Assembly: GCA_937870805.1 (NCBI GenBank)
Contig: CALMZT010000720.1
Coordinates: 1 to 8,200 of the forward strand
Direction: 5' to 3'
DNA length: 8,200 bases
Source: an uncultured Chloroflexota bacterium
GTDB taxonomy: Bacteria; Chloroflexota; Anaerolineae; Aggregatilineales; Phototrophicaceae
The translations under genes and the position numbers were made by a program. The stretch's first letter is position 1. Each line of letters begins with the position of its first letter. Below the pieces are notes generated by a model that made no database searches, was not told where the DNA came from, and saw only the letters and a list, made by a program, of their open reading frames with translations. Shown piece by piece: positions 1 through 5,847 of this stretch.

Positions 1-1
1 C

Positions 2-115
2 AACGAAGACTCGACGTGGTGGTACGTGGCGTATGAAGGACAAGAAGGCTGGGTATTAGGCGAATTCCTGCTTGTCACCGAACCTTGCTATGATTTACCT
101 GAGCGCGATAGTTAA
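2..115 (+). CDS. C-terminal end of an SH3-domain protein (5' truncated)
   Basis: Open from the left edge in frame 2 and ending at TAA 113-115, this gives 37 residues of the C-terminus of a longer protein. The stretch WWYVAYEGQEGWV followed by LGEFLLV is the second half of a bacterial SH3 domain (SH3_3/SH3b type): paired Trp, an exposed turn with Gly, then the G-W-V strand that closes the barrel. In this family such domains are mostly extracytoplasmic and bind cell-wall or surface ligands. After the barrel only about 14 residues remain, with one Cys. The N-terminal part, and so the overall function and any signal peptide, lies outside the window. The call of an SH3 fold is fairly safe; the role of the whole protein cannot be judged. 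Confidence 0.7.
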   Translation, partial: NEDSTWWYVAYEGQEGWVLGEFLLVTEPCYDLPERDS

Positions 116-239
116 GTAGCTTGAAAAGAGTGGTACAGTAGTTAAAACAGAATATCACTCCTATATCAGAATTTGCAAATGTAGGGGACGACCAACGTGT
201 CGTCCCGCCCAAAACTTGTAGACTGTAAAGCACATCGCT
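116..239. other. intergenic region upstream of the DUF488 operon
   Basis: This is 124 bp of AT-richer DNA between the SH3 gene and the operon. It holds a short hairpin (185-206) and must carry the operon promoter unless the operon is read through from upstream. I see no convincing -35/-10 pair; TTGAAA at 121-126 and TATATC at 162-167 are isolated partial matches with wrong spacing. No Shine-Dalgarno sequence precedes the ATG at 240, so the first gene may be leaderless or weakly initiated. Confidence 0.5.
185..206. repeat. REP-like palindrome (8-bp stem, 6-nt loop)
   Basis: GGGACGAC (185-192) pairs exactly with GTCGTCCC (199-206) around the loop CAACGT. The hairpin lies in the setting TGTAGGGG...CGCCC. 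No T-run follows it, so it is not an intrinsic terminator. Short intergenic palindromes starting with GTAGGGG and ending in a CCCGCCC-like tail are, from memory, dispersed many times in Chloroflexota and cyanobacterial genomes. Only one copy is visible here, so calling it a dispersed repeat is inference. Confidence 0.45.
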
Positions 240-866
240 ATGTCACTTATACCCAACCACTCTGACGAACCAAAACCGCTAACTCTGTTCACCATCGGTC
301 ACGGCAATTTATCGGCGGACGATTTTCTACAGCTTTTGCAGCAGCACCACATCACCGTCTTGGTCGATGTGCGCAGCGCGCCCTACAGCCGCTACGTGCC
401 GCATTTCAACAAGCGCGAACTCGAAGCGTTCCTCAAAGAGCGCGGCGTTGATTATCGCTTCGCAGGGGAATATCTCGGTGGCAGACCCACGCATCCTGAA
501 CTCTACAAGCAATCACAACTGCCTGATGAAGATACAGAGCGTGCCAAATTTCTAAAACTGGTCGATTATGAAGCCGTGATGCAGCGCGATTGGTATCTGA
601 AAGGCATCCACCGCCTGTTAGACATTGTGCGCGAAGAAGCGGCGAAAGGTGGCAGCGTCGCCATCATGTGCAGCGAGAGCAACCCAGAAGAATGCCATCG
701 CCATCATTTAATCACGCGCTCCCTCATTGACCCGCGCGTCAAAGTGGTCGATACTCAAGTTCAAATCAAGCACTTGCTCAAACATGGCACAGCGCAAACC
801 GTAGACCCCGCCGTCTTCGAGCGTTCTGCGCCGTCCGCGCAGCAGTTATCACTCTGGGGGGAATGA
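240..866 (+). CDS. DUF488 family protein (first gene of operon)
   Basis: This 208-residue protein is a full-length DUF488 member of unknown biochemical function. Family signatures appear in order: TIGHG at 18-22, VDVRSAPYS at 42-50, PHFN at 54-57, YLGGRP at 78-83, and the closing C-S-E...CHRHHL block (Cys144, Cys152-His153-Arg154). The conserved Asp, Arg, Cys and His residues suggest an enzymatic or metal/nucleotide-binding site, but no reaction is established. It is predicted to be cytoplasmic, with no signal or membrane segment. After the fold is a tail of about 35 residues ending QLSLWGE; QLSLW (202-206) is close to the beta sliding clamp-binding pentapeptide QL(S/D)LF. The ATG at 240 is the first in frame and lies 21 residues before the conserved TIGH strand, but it has no clear ribosome binding site. 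Its TGA overlaps the next start as ATGA, so the two are translationally coupled. Confidence 0.9.
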   Translation: MSLIPNHSDEPKPLTLFTIGHGNLSADDFLQLLQQHHITVLVDVRSAPYSRYVPHFNKRELEAFLKERGVDYRFAGEYLGGRPTHPELYKQSQLPDEDTERAKFLKLVDYEAVMQRDWYLKGIHRLLDIVREEAAKGGSVAIMCSESNPEECHRHHLITRSLIDPRVKVVDTQVQIKHLLKHGTAQTVDPAVFERSAPSAQQLSLWGE

Positions 867-1309
867 CTGTGCGACTGTACACGATTGGCTTCACGCAGAA
901 AACCGCCGAGCAGTTTTTTGGCTTGCTGGCAAAAAACGGCGTTCAGGTGCTGGTCGATACGCGCCTGAAGCCCGACTCACAGTTAAGTGGCTTTGCCAAA
1001 GGACGTGATCTGCCTTTTTTCCTCAAGCACCTCGTCCACGCCGATTACATGCATATGTCCTCAATGTCCCCTACCGATGCGCTGTTAAATGGCTACCGTG
1101 ATAATAAATCATGGACGGATTATGAGGCGGCTTTTAAGCGCCTGCTGGATGAACGCAGCCTCATTTCACAGCTTGACCGTGCATGGTGGGCACAGAATAG
1201 AGCGTGCTTGCTGTGCAGCGAACACGAACCCGATCACTGTCACCGCCGCCTCGTCGCCGAATACATGGCTTCGCATTGGGGCGATATCGAGATTGTGCAT
1301 TTGATGTGA
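863..1309 (+). CDS. DUF488 family protein, divergent paralogue (second gene of operon)
   Basis: This compact 148-residue DUF488 protein shares the fold with its upstream neighbour but is quite divergent. Visible signatures are TIGFTQK (7-13), VDTRL (31-35), CLLCSE (115-120) and CHRRLVAEY (126-134). The PHFN motif of the first protein is replaced by SGFAKGRDL (42-50), and the YRD (78-80) and W-x-x-YE (84-88) positions of short DUF488 proteins are present. It has no C-terminal extension and therefore no clamp-like tail. The start ATG overlaps the preceding TGA by four bases and sits just after a G-run (856-861) that can act as Shine-Dalgarno. Two unlike DUF488 proteins made at equal dose suggest a heteromeric complex or two steps acting on related substrates; this is inference. 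It is predicted to be cytoplasmic. Confidence 0.88.
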   Translation: MTVRLYTIGFTQKTAEQFFGLLAKNGVQVLVDTRLKPDSQLSGFAKGRDLPFFLKHLVHADYMHMSSMSPTDALLNGYRDNKSWTDYEAAFKRLLDERSLISQLDRAWWAQNRACLLCSEHEPDHCHRRLVAEYMASHWGDIEIVHLM

Positions 1310-1316
1310 GGGTAGT

Positions 1317-2045
1317 ATGGACATCCTCATCACCGATTTAACACGCATGGGCAGCGATTCGGTATGCATCGCTGGCGTGAACTATGATTTTGCGACTATT
1401 CGCCCCGAATTTGCCTATGGTGGTATTGACGAAATTCATTTGTTTCGAGACAGCAAAGCGATCATTCATCCGCGCGCTGTAGTAGACCTACAAGTGCAAC
1501 CGAAGCGCGCCAATACCCCACCTCACCTTGAAGATCATTTGTGGACAGATACTGAAAAAACCAAACTGCTGCGCATCACCACTGACGAACGCTGGCGTAG
1601 AGCCTTAGAGCGAACCACATTTCCTTCCGTTGAAGCTATTTTTGAAACGGAATTGCTGCACAGCAACAAGAATATTGAACCGGGGACAGGCGTGCGTTCT
1701 TTAGGCACGATCAAACCCAAGTCCATAGAATTATTCTTGTTCAAAACGCTGGAACGCGATGGCATGGAGCGTCCTGACTGGCGATTATTTTTCACAGATG
1801 CAGCAGGGAACGTCTTCGAGCATATTAAAATAAACGATTTGGGATTGCAGTGTTATACGTTCTACCTCAGCAAAGAAAAGTCTGTGAAGCAAATCAATGC
1901 GAAACTAAATGGCATTTTTAAAAACGCTGATGTGTTACTTCGTATCGGCGTCACCCGTCCTTATGAGGGTTGGTGCTGGCTGCAAGTCACAGGCATTTAT
2001 ACCTTTCCCGATTATCTCAAAGGCAAATGTTTCGCCGATTTCTAA
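1317..2045 (+). CDS. probable dual OB-fold-like protein (third gene of operon)
   Basis: This 242-residue soluble protein has no signal peptide or membrane segment. I recognise it only at the level of hypothetical proteins described as containing a dual OB domain. Supporting features are an N-terminal strand with LTRMGSDSVCIAGV (8-21), IRPEF (28-32), a PPHLEDH motif (68-74), and a C-terminal RIGVTRPY...CWLQVTGIY...PDYL block. If the OB folds are real, binding of nucleic acid or nucleotide is the natural guess. The ATG at 1317 follows the DUF488 stop by 7 bp, and the ribosome binding site GAGG (1308-1311) overlaps that stop, so this is the third gene of one operon. Codon use drifts towards AT in the second half compared with the two preceding genes. 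There are no catalytic motifs I can name. The call of a coding gene is secure; the family call is moderate. Confidence 0.7.
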   Translation: MDILITDLTRMGSDSVCIAGVNYDFATIRPEFAYGGIDEIHLFRDSKAIIHPRAVVDLQVQPKRANTPPHLEDHLWTDTEKTKLLRITTDERWRRALERTTFPSVEAIFETELLHSNKNIEPGTGVRSLGTIKPKSIELFLFKTLERDGMERPDWRLFFTDAAGNVFEHIKINDLGLQCYTFYLSKEKSVKQINAKLNGIFKNADVLLRIGVTRPYEGWCWLQVTGIYTFPDYLKGKCFADF

Positions 2046-2326
2046 TAGATACATTAAAGATTGCATTAAAGTGTCAAAAGGAACTCAAATTCATGCCCGT
2101 TTGTGCTACCATTTGAACAATTAATCATACCTATCGCACATTGCAACAAAATTTAAGTTCAAATTGCAACAACACGCACGTCAACAGCGACACCCACCAC
2201 TTTTGCAGCAACACGTTCATCAATTGCCATTTCTAATCAGACTTGTGCTGCAACAGCCACGCTTGTCGCAGAGGGTACAATAAATTGCTGCAAACTTGTT
2301 GCCGTAGTTTTGAATAAGTGATTTAC
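2046..2326. other. A/C-rich intergenic region with degenerate TTGCAACA repeats
   Basis: This 281-bp gap has no supportable gene. On the + strand it is strikingly rich in A and C and carries several variants of one motif: TTGCAACAA (2141-2149), TTGCAACAA (2164-2172), TTGCAGCAACA (2203-2213), GCTGCAACAG (2247-2256), TTGCTGCAAA (2285-2294) and, inverted, TTGTTGCC (2297-2304). A frame without stops from about 2125 to 2280 on + has no start codon and a Gln/His-rich, unnatural translation. No terminator hairpin with a T-run is evident after the operon. Near the right end is a possible -10 element for the isomerase gene. Confidence 0.5.
2276..2281 (+). promoter_or_regulatory. possible -10 element for the mtnA-like gene
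   Basis: TACAAT matches the sigma-70 -10 consensus at five of six positions and lies 45 bp before the chosen ATG. No -35 hexamer sits at the right distance (the best TTGTGC at 2243-2248 is too far), and there is no extended -10 TG, so this is a weak candidate. Confidence 0.22.
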
Positions 2327-3391
2327 ATGGAAAACGCCCTGATTTCCGATATTCCCGCGCTTCTCGCAGACCGTTTTAAAACGCTGCGCTACGATGCCGA
2401 ACAACAAGCCGTCATTGTGCTTGATCGTCGTAAATATCCCTTCACCACCGAATTCGTCACCCTGCGCACCTATGAAGAAGTCGCCCGCGCCATTGAAGAC
2501 ATGACCGTGCAAGGCGGTCCCCCACTGGCATATGTCGCTGGACTTGGCTTGGCGATGGCTGCGCGCAACCTCAATGCCTCCGCCGCGCGCCAATCCGTCT
2601 ACTTGGAACAAGTTGCCAAACGCTTGCTTGCCACGCGCCCAACAGCCGACGATCTCAACCACATTATCCCTGCCGCATTGAAAGCTGCCCAAACCGCCCT
2701 GCGCGAAGGACAAGACCCCCATAGGGCGGCGCTGGAGTACGTGAACGGCGAAATTCAACGCGGCAACGAAGTCGCGCGCTTATGTGGTCAACATGCGGCG
2801 CGGCTGGTCAACGATGGCGACCAGATTTTGACACACTGTTTCGCAGGCGCGGCGTTGTGCTGGATGTTGTGGACAGCGAAAAATCAGGGGAAAAATATCA
2901 CCCTCGTCGGCTGCGAGACGCGCCCCTATCTGCAAGGCGCGCGCTTAACGGCAGCGTCGGCTGTCGAGTTAGGCATTCCGTTCAAGCTCATCACTGATGG
3001 CATGTCGGCGCATTTAATGGCAACCGGACGCATCGACAAGTTTATCTGCGCCGCTGATCGCATCACGCTCGACGGGCACATCACTAACAAAGTCGGTACG
3101 CTGACGCACGCCATCGCCGCGCATCATTTTGGCAAGCCGTTTTATGTGCTGGGTTACGACGGTCCCGACGCGAACACGGCAACGGGCGCGGACATCCCCA
3201 TTGAGGAACGCAAACCCGACGAAGTATTTTACGCGAAAGGTGAAGAAGGCACGGTACGCACGGCAGTACACGGTATTGACGGCTACTATCCCGCCTTCGA
3301 CGTAACGCCGCCGCATCTCGTGAGTGCGATTTGCACCGATAGAGGAATTTTCGCCCCCGCAACGATACGGGACTATTTTCAGCGTAAATAA
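2327..3391 (+). CDS. mtnA: MtnA-like sugar-phosphate isomerase (eIF-2B alpha/beta/delta family)
   Basis: This protein belongs to the eIF-2B/MtnA isomerase family. MtnA converts 5-methylthioribose-1-phosphate to methylthioribulose-1-phosphate in methionine salvage. From this ATG it has 354 residues, the usual MtnA length. Core motifs are intact: THCFAG with catalytic Cys171, CETRPYLQGARLT (196-208), CAADRI with catalytic Asp244, and NKVGT (254-258). The N-terminal domain departs from typical MtnA: the usual DQTKLP is DRRKYP (33-38), and the phosphate-contacting RGAP loop is QGGPP (62-66), so the Arg is missing. Substrate may therefore differ (5-deoxyribose-1-phosphate or ribose-1,5-bisphosphate isomerases are relatives). 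A GTG at 2318 is an alternative start adding three residues; neither start has a clear ribosome binding site, and I prefer ATG. No other methionine-salvage gene is nearby. The enzyme is expected to be cytoplasmic. The family call is secure; the exact substrate is not. Confidence 0.8.
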   Translation: MENALISDIPALLADRFKTLRYDAEQQAVIVLDRRKYPFTTEFVTLRTYEEVARAIEDMTVQGGPPLAYVAGLGLAMAARNLNASAARQSVYLEQVAKRLLATRPTADDLNHIIPAALKAAQTALREGQDPHRAALEYVNGEIQRGNEVARLCGQHAARLVNDGDQILTHCFAGAALCWMLWTAKNQGKNITLVGCETRPYLQGARLTAASAVELGIPFKLITDGMSAHLMATGRIDKFICAADRITLDGHITNKVGTLTHAIAAHHFGKPFYVLGYDGPDANTATGADIPIEERKPDEVFYAKGEEGTVRTAVHGIDGYYPAFDVTPPHLVSAICTDRGIFAPATIRDYFQRK

Positions 3392-3392
3392 A

Positions 3393-3416
3393 AACAAGGG
3401 GATTAATCCCCTTGTT
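3393..3416. terminator. bidirectional terminator, perfect 24-bp palindrome
   Basis: AACAAGGGGA (3393-3402) pairs with TCCCCTTGTT (3407-3416) around the loop TTAA, and the whole 24 bp is self-complementary. It starts 2 bp after the isomerase stop and lies 21 bp beyond the stop of the convergent secreted-protein gene. On the minus strand the stem runs straight into TTTTATTTA, a good T-tract; on + the stem is followed by only CAGC. It should therefore terminate the minus-strand gene well and the isomerase less strongly. Confidence 0.8.
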
Positions 3417-3437
3417 CAGCATCCCTTACCTGGCGTG

Positions 3438-4139
3438 TTAGCAGCCTGCCCAGGTGAAAGTATAGTCCTTGCCCGGCTGCGTATCCGGTGCAACGACCTG
3501 GAATTCGCCTGAAGCCAGACGATAGAGTGTGATGACGCCGCGTGTGCCAAGTCCTTGTTCAAGCACAGTGTTCACGCTCGGCACGCCCAACTCAGCGATT
3601 TCTTCCGGTGTCACCACGAACAACACCCGCCCGACGCTTGCCGTATCAACGTCATACACATGAATGGCTTCGTCGCGGCAGTACAATACGGCTGTCGCCC
3701 ATGCCTGCGGGTTTACACGATCATCGTAGGTGGGGAAGCCACCGCCACAGTTCGGTCCGCTGATGCTCACAGTCCAGTTGAGAGTCCCGCCTGTACCTGA
3801 ATTGTTGTAGAAGAACACATAAGCCGTTCCGTTCGCTGGGGCGGTGGCGACGGTTGTACGACTGACGTTGCTTGTCTGTCCTGCGCCATAGAACGTGCCA
3901 TTGATGTTGATGTCTGCGCCGATCCCGGTTGCCGTGCCAGCGCTGTCAGTTGCTGTCGCGGTAACAACATCCCCTGCTAACACCGCAAAGGTGCTTGTGG
4001 TTTGATTCGGTGCGGTGCTAGGAAAGCTGCCTGTCAGCACTGTGCCGCAAGCTGCTTGTACTTGTTTTGCGGGAAGTAGAATGACAGCAAAGACTGCCAC
4101 AACTGCGACCACGACTGATGAGAAAATCCACTTTTTCAT
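3438..4139 (-). CDS. exported beta-rich protein with signal peptide
   Basis: Translated from ATG at 4139, the protein has 233 residues. It starts MKKW, then a hydrophobic stretch (5-23) and the cleavage-like AKQVQA-AC, so it is a Sec-exported protein. Residues about 32-128 are rich in Thr, Ser, Gly and Asn in alternating strands and resemble a pre-peptidase C-terminal (PPC)-like beta-sandwich. Residues about 137-233 form a second domain (AWATAVLYCRDEAIHVYDVD... GEFQVVAPD... YTFTWAGC) that I associate, without certainty, with exported Chloroflexota proteins. It has four Cys (31, 131, 154, 233); C154 and C233 could bond within the second domain. An upstream in-frame ATG at 4166 is rejected because the ATG at 4139 has GAGG 6 nt upstream and begins a textbook signal peptide. 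No catalytic motif is seen; a surface or adhesive role is only a guess. Confidence 0.8.
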   Translation of the reverse strand: MKKWIFSSVVVAVVAVFAVILLPAKQVQAACGTVLTGSFPSTAPNQTTSTFAVLAGDVVTATATDSAGTATGIGADININGTFYGAGQTSNVSRTTVATAPANGTAYVFFYNNSGTGGTLNWTVSISGPNCGGGFPTYDDRVNPQAWATAVLYCRDEAIHVYDVDTASVGRVLFVVTPEEIAELGVPSVNTVLEQGLGTRGVITLYRLASGEFQVVAPDTQPGKDYTFTWAGC

Positions 4140-4174
4140 GATGACCTCGTTACATGTAGGATACATACGAAGTC

Positions 4175-4183
4175 ATCATAACA
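4175..4183 (-). promoter_or_regulatory. extended -10 promoter candidate for the exported-protein gene
   Basis: Read on the minus strand, this is TGTTATGAT: a -10 hexamer TATGAT (five of six) preceded by the extended -10 TGn. A perfect -35 TTGACA lies upstream (plus-strand 4203-4208), but its 22-bp spacing is too long for a classical pair. Transcription from here would leave a leader of about 30 nt before the ATG at 4139. Confidence 0.4.
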
Positions 4184-4311
4184 GAGTTGATAAACGGCAG
4201 GTTGTCAAAATTTGTAAACTTTTATAAGTTTTAACGCTGTACGTAAGATTTCTAACACCACTCTATCGCATGGTTGATGTCAAAGGCATGATTACAGTCT
4301 CACAGTGCCAA

Positions 4312-4341
4312 TTTACACATCGTTTACAACATGAACATACT
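4312..4341 (+). promoter_or_regulatory. weak promoter candidate for the PDZ-protein gene
   Basis: TTTACA (4312-4317, five of six to the -35 consensus) is followed after 18 bp by CATACT (4336-4341, four of six to the -10). It would give a leader of about 57 nt before the ATG at 4405. Other partial matches exist in this AT-rich stretch. Confidence 0.25.
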
Positions 4342-4404
4342 TCGATTACGGCTCCGCACTAGCATGAAGATCAATACGAGCTATTGCTGAAGGAGCAAGC
4401 CACT

Positions 4405-5784
4405 ATGAAAATTAGAAACGCCATCCCGATATTGATGGCAATTGTCTTAGGTACTGCTTTATCCCTCGCGGCCTTAACAGCTTCAGCACAGGAGCAGCCC
4501 GCGACCACGACGACACCGTTTGTCGGCATTCGTTTCGTGCCCGATGAGGCAGGCGTGCGCGTCACAGAAGTTCGCTCCGGCAGCCCGGCTGAAGACGCAG
4601 GCTTGCAGGTTGACGATGTGATTACGGAAGTCGATGGCAGCGCGGTAGACGCCGCGTCCTTCGTCGAAACTATCCGCAGTCGTACAGTAGGTGACAGCGT
4701 AACCCTCACCGTCATGCGCGGTGCTGAGACGTTGGAAATCACAGTGACGTTAGCACAAACACCTGACAATCTGTTACCGCCACAGCGTCCGTTTCTTGGT
4801 TTTGGCTTGGAAGAAACGGCTGATGGTTTGGTGATCTCTAACGTGAGCGAGGGTACACCCGCCGCCGAAGCAGGACTGCAAAGTGGTGATGTTCTGCTGG
4901 CGATTGGTGACACGGAGGTCAGCACCATACAGGAAGCGCGTACCGCCGTGCGTGGTCTGGAACCGGGCGCGACTGTCGTTCTGCAAATCAGCCGCGATGG
5001 TCAGGAACAAAGCATTACCGTGACCGTTGGCACAATCGCTGACGTTCGCAGCGAGGATCGATTCAACGAATTCTCCTATGACGTGCAAAATCAAACCTGG
5101 ACGATTGGGCGTATTTCAGAAAACAGCCCACTGTATGCCGCAGGCTTGCGTGAAGGTGATGTCATCAGCGCCTTTAACGGCGAAACTTACGATTTGCCCG
5201 GTTTAATGCAGTTCATCATGGGTCTGGCACCGGATGCAGCGGTGACACTCACAGTACAGCGCGGCGACGAAACGTTGAGCATTGATGTTCCTGCGACCAC
5301 ACTTCAAAGGATGGCATTATCGCCGATGCAAGGCGGACGACCACGCGATAGTGATGGTCGCCCCGGAAATTCACCGCGCGATGGAATGCCCTTCATAGGG
5401 GGTGCGCGCTTGGGCGTCATGTTCCTGACCCTTGATGAGCAGGTTGCCAGCGCCAATAACGTGACAGTTACCGATGGTGCGCTGATTACGCAGGTGGAAG
5501 AAGGTTCGCCTGCTGCTGAAGCTGGATTACAAACTGGCGATATTGTAACCGCCGTCGATGGTGACAGTGTAGACTTTGAGCACACGCTGCGCGATAGATT
5601 ATTCGCTTATGAACCGGGTGATGTGGTCACGCTTGACGTGCTGCGTGACGGCGAAACCCTCCAAATTCAGGTGACACTCGGACAGCCGCAGATGAACGAA
5701 TCCCTCCCCTTCGAATTCTTCGGCGACCCCGGTACACAGCAGCCGGTCACGCCTCCGCTGCCTGCGGACGCCCCGGCTGCTTAA
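4405..5784 (+). CDS. secreted protein with four PDZ domains, no protease domain
   Basis: This 459-residue protein begins with a signal peptide (1-28; hydrophobic core AIPILMAIVLG, cleavage after TASA) and then consists almost wholly of PDZ domains at about 38-117, 129-208, 223-298 and 334-427. Each carries the mark of a PDZ_2 domain: an F(V/L)G or R(L/I)G-type entry strand, a GSPAEDAGLQVDDVI-like turn (SPAEDAGL 60-67, TPAAEAGL 151-158, SPLYAAGL 241-248, SPAAEAGL 368-375) and a final V-T-L-x-V-x-R-G/D-x-E strand. A Gly/Pro/Arg/Asp linker (309-327) separates domains three and four, and the tail is Pro-rich. HtrA, Ctp and RseP proteases carry such domains, but no Ser-His-Asp triad or HExxH is present, so this looks like a binding or scaffold protein outside the membrane. 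The start is fixed by AAGGAG (4390-4395) ahead of ATG 4405; an in-frame TTG at 4384 is upstream of that site. Confidence 0.85.
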   Translation: MKIRNAIPILMAIVLGTALSLAALTASAQEQPATTTTPFVGIRFVPDEAGVRVTEVRSGSPAEDAGLQVDDVITEVDGSAVDAASFVETIRSRTVGDSVTLTVMRGAETLEITVTLAQTPDNLLPPQRPFLGFGLEETADGLVISNVSEGTPAAEAGLQSGDVLLAIGDTEVSTIQEARTAVRGLEPGATVVLQISRDGQEQSITVTVGTIADVRSEDRFNEFSYDVQNQTWTIGRISENSPLYAAGLREGDVISAFNGETYDLPGLMQFIMGLAPDAAVTLTVQRGDETLSIDVPATTLQRMALSPMQGGRPRDSDGRPGNSPRDGMPFIGGARLGVMFLTLDEQVASANNVTVTDGALITQVEEGSPAAEAGLQTGDIVTAVDGDSVDFEHTLRDRLFAYEPGDVVTLDVLRDGETLQIQVTLGQPQMNESLPFEFFGDPGTQQPVTPPLPADAPAA

Positions 5785-5818
5785 TCCTCAAGGAGACAGC
5801 TTCCCTCCCCTCCCCACG

Positions 5819-5847
5819 CGCCCGACTATCATAGTCGGGCGTTTTTT
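5819..5847 (+). terminator. intrinsic terminator of the PDZ-protein gene
   Basis: CGCCCGACTA (5819-5828) pairs perfectly with TAGTCGGGCG (5832-5841) around the loop TCA, followed by six T (5842-5847). It lies 35 bp after the stop at 5784. The T-run overlaps the TAA stop of the convergent oxidoreductase gene (5846-5848), so both genes end at this hairpin; on the minus strand no T-tract follows it. Confidence 0.9.

Larger units (their letters stand above)
4140..4404. promoter_or_regulatory. divergent promoter region between two exported-protein genes
   Basis: This 265-bp AT-rich region separates two divergently transcribed genes, both with signal peptides, and holds no gene. Besides the two promoter candidates listed separately it contains an inverted repeat AAACTT (4216-4221) / AAGTTT (4226-4231) around TTAT, just upstream of the minus-strand promoter candidate. 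This could be an operator, though the A/T-only loop makes chance likely. Confidence 0.45.

Noticed and set aside
2141..2213. CRISPR-like array from repeated TTGCAACA words
   Set aside because: The repeats are under 12 bp, degenerate and irregularly spaced, with no cas genes in the window.
2046..2326. Riboswitch (SAM or similar) before the mtnA-like gene
   Set aside because: No conserved riboswitch core or terminator/antiterminator pair is visible, and the spacer is a low-complexity A/C-rich stretch.
2237..2758. 173-residue minus-strand open frame over the start of the mtnA-like gene
   Set aside because: It lies mostly antisense to a gene with clear family motifs, and its translation looks like the complement of coding sequence with no recognisable domain.
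4044..4058. Lipoprotein lipobox in the exported protein (QAAC)
   Set aside because: The -3 position is Gln rather than Leu/Val/Ile, so a signal peptidase I site after QVQA is more likely; not fully excluded.
4140..4166. Upstream ATG at 4166 as start of the exported protein
   Set aside because: It would place nine polar residues before the signal peptide and has no ribosome binding site, while ATG 4139 has GAGG at good distance.
4216..4231. AAACTT/AAGTTT inverted repeat as terminator
   Set aside because: The stem is only A/T plus one G:C pair, it lies upstream of genes rather than after them, and no T-tract follows.
4384..4404. TTG at 4384 as start of the PDZ protein
   Set aside because: The Shine-Dalgarno AAGGAG lies downstream of it and serves ATG 4405, which begins the signal peptide.
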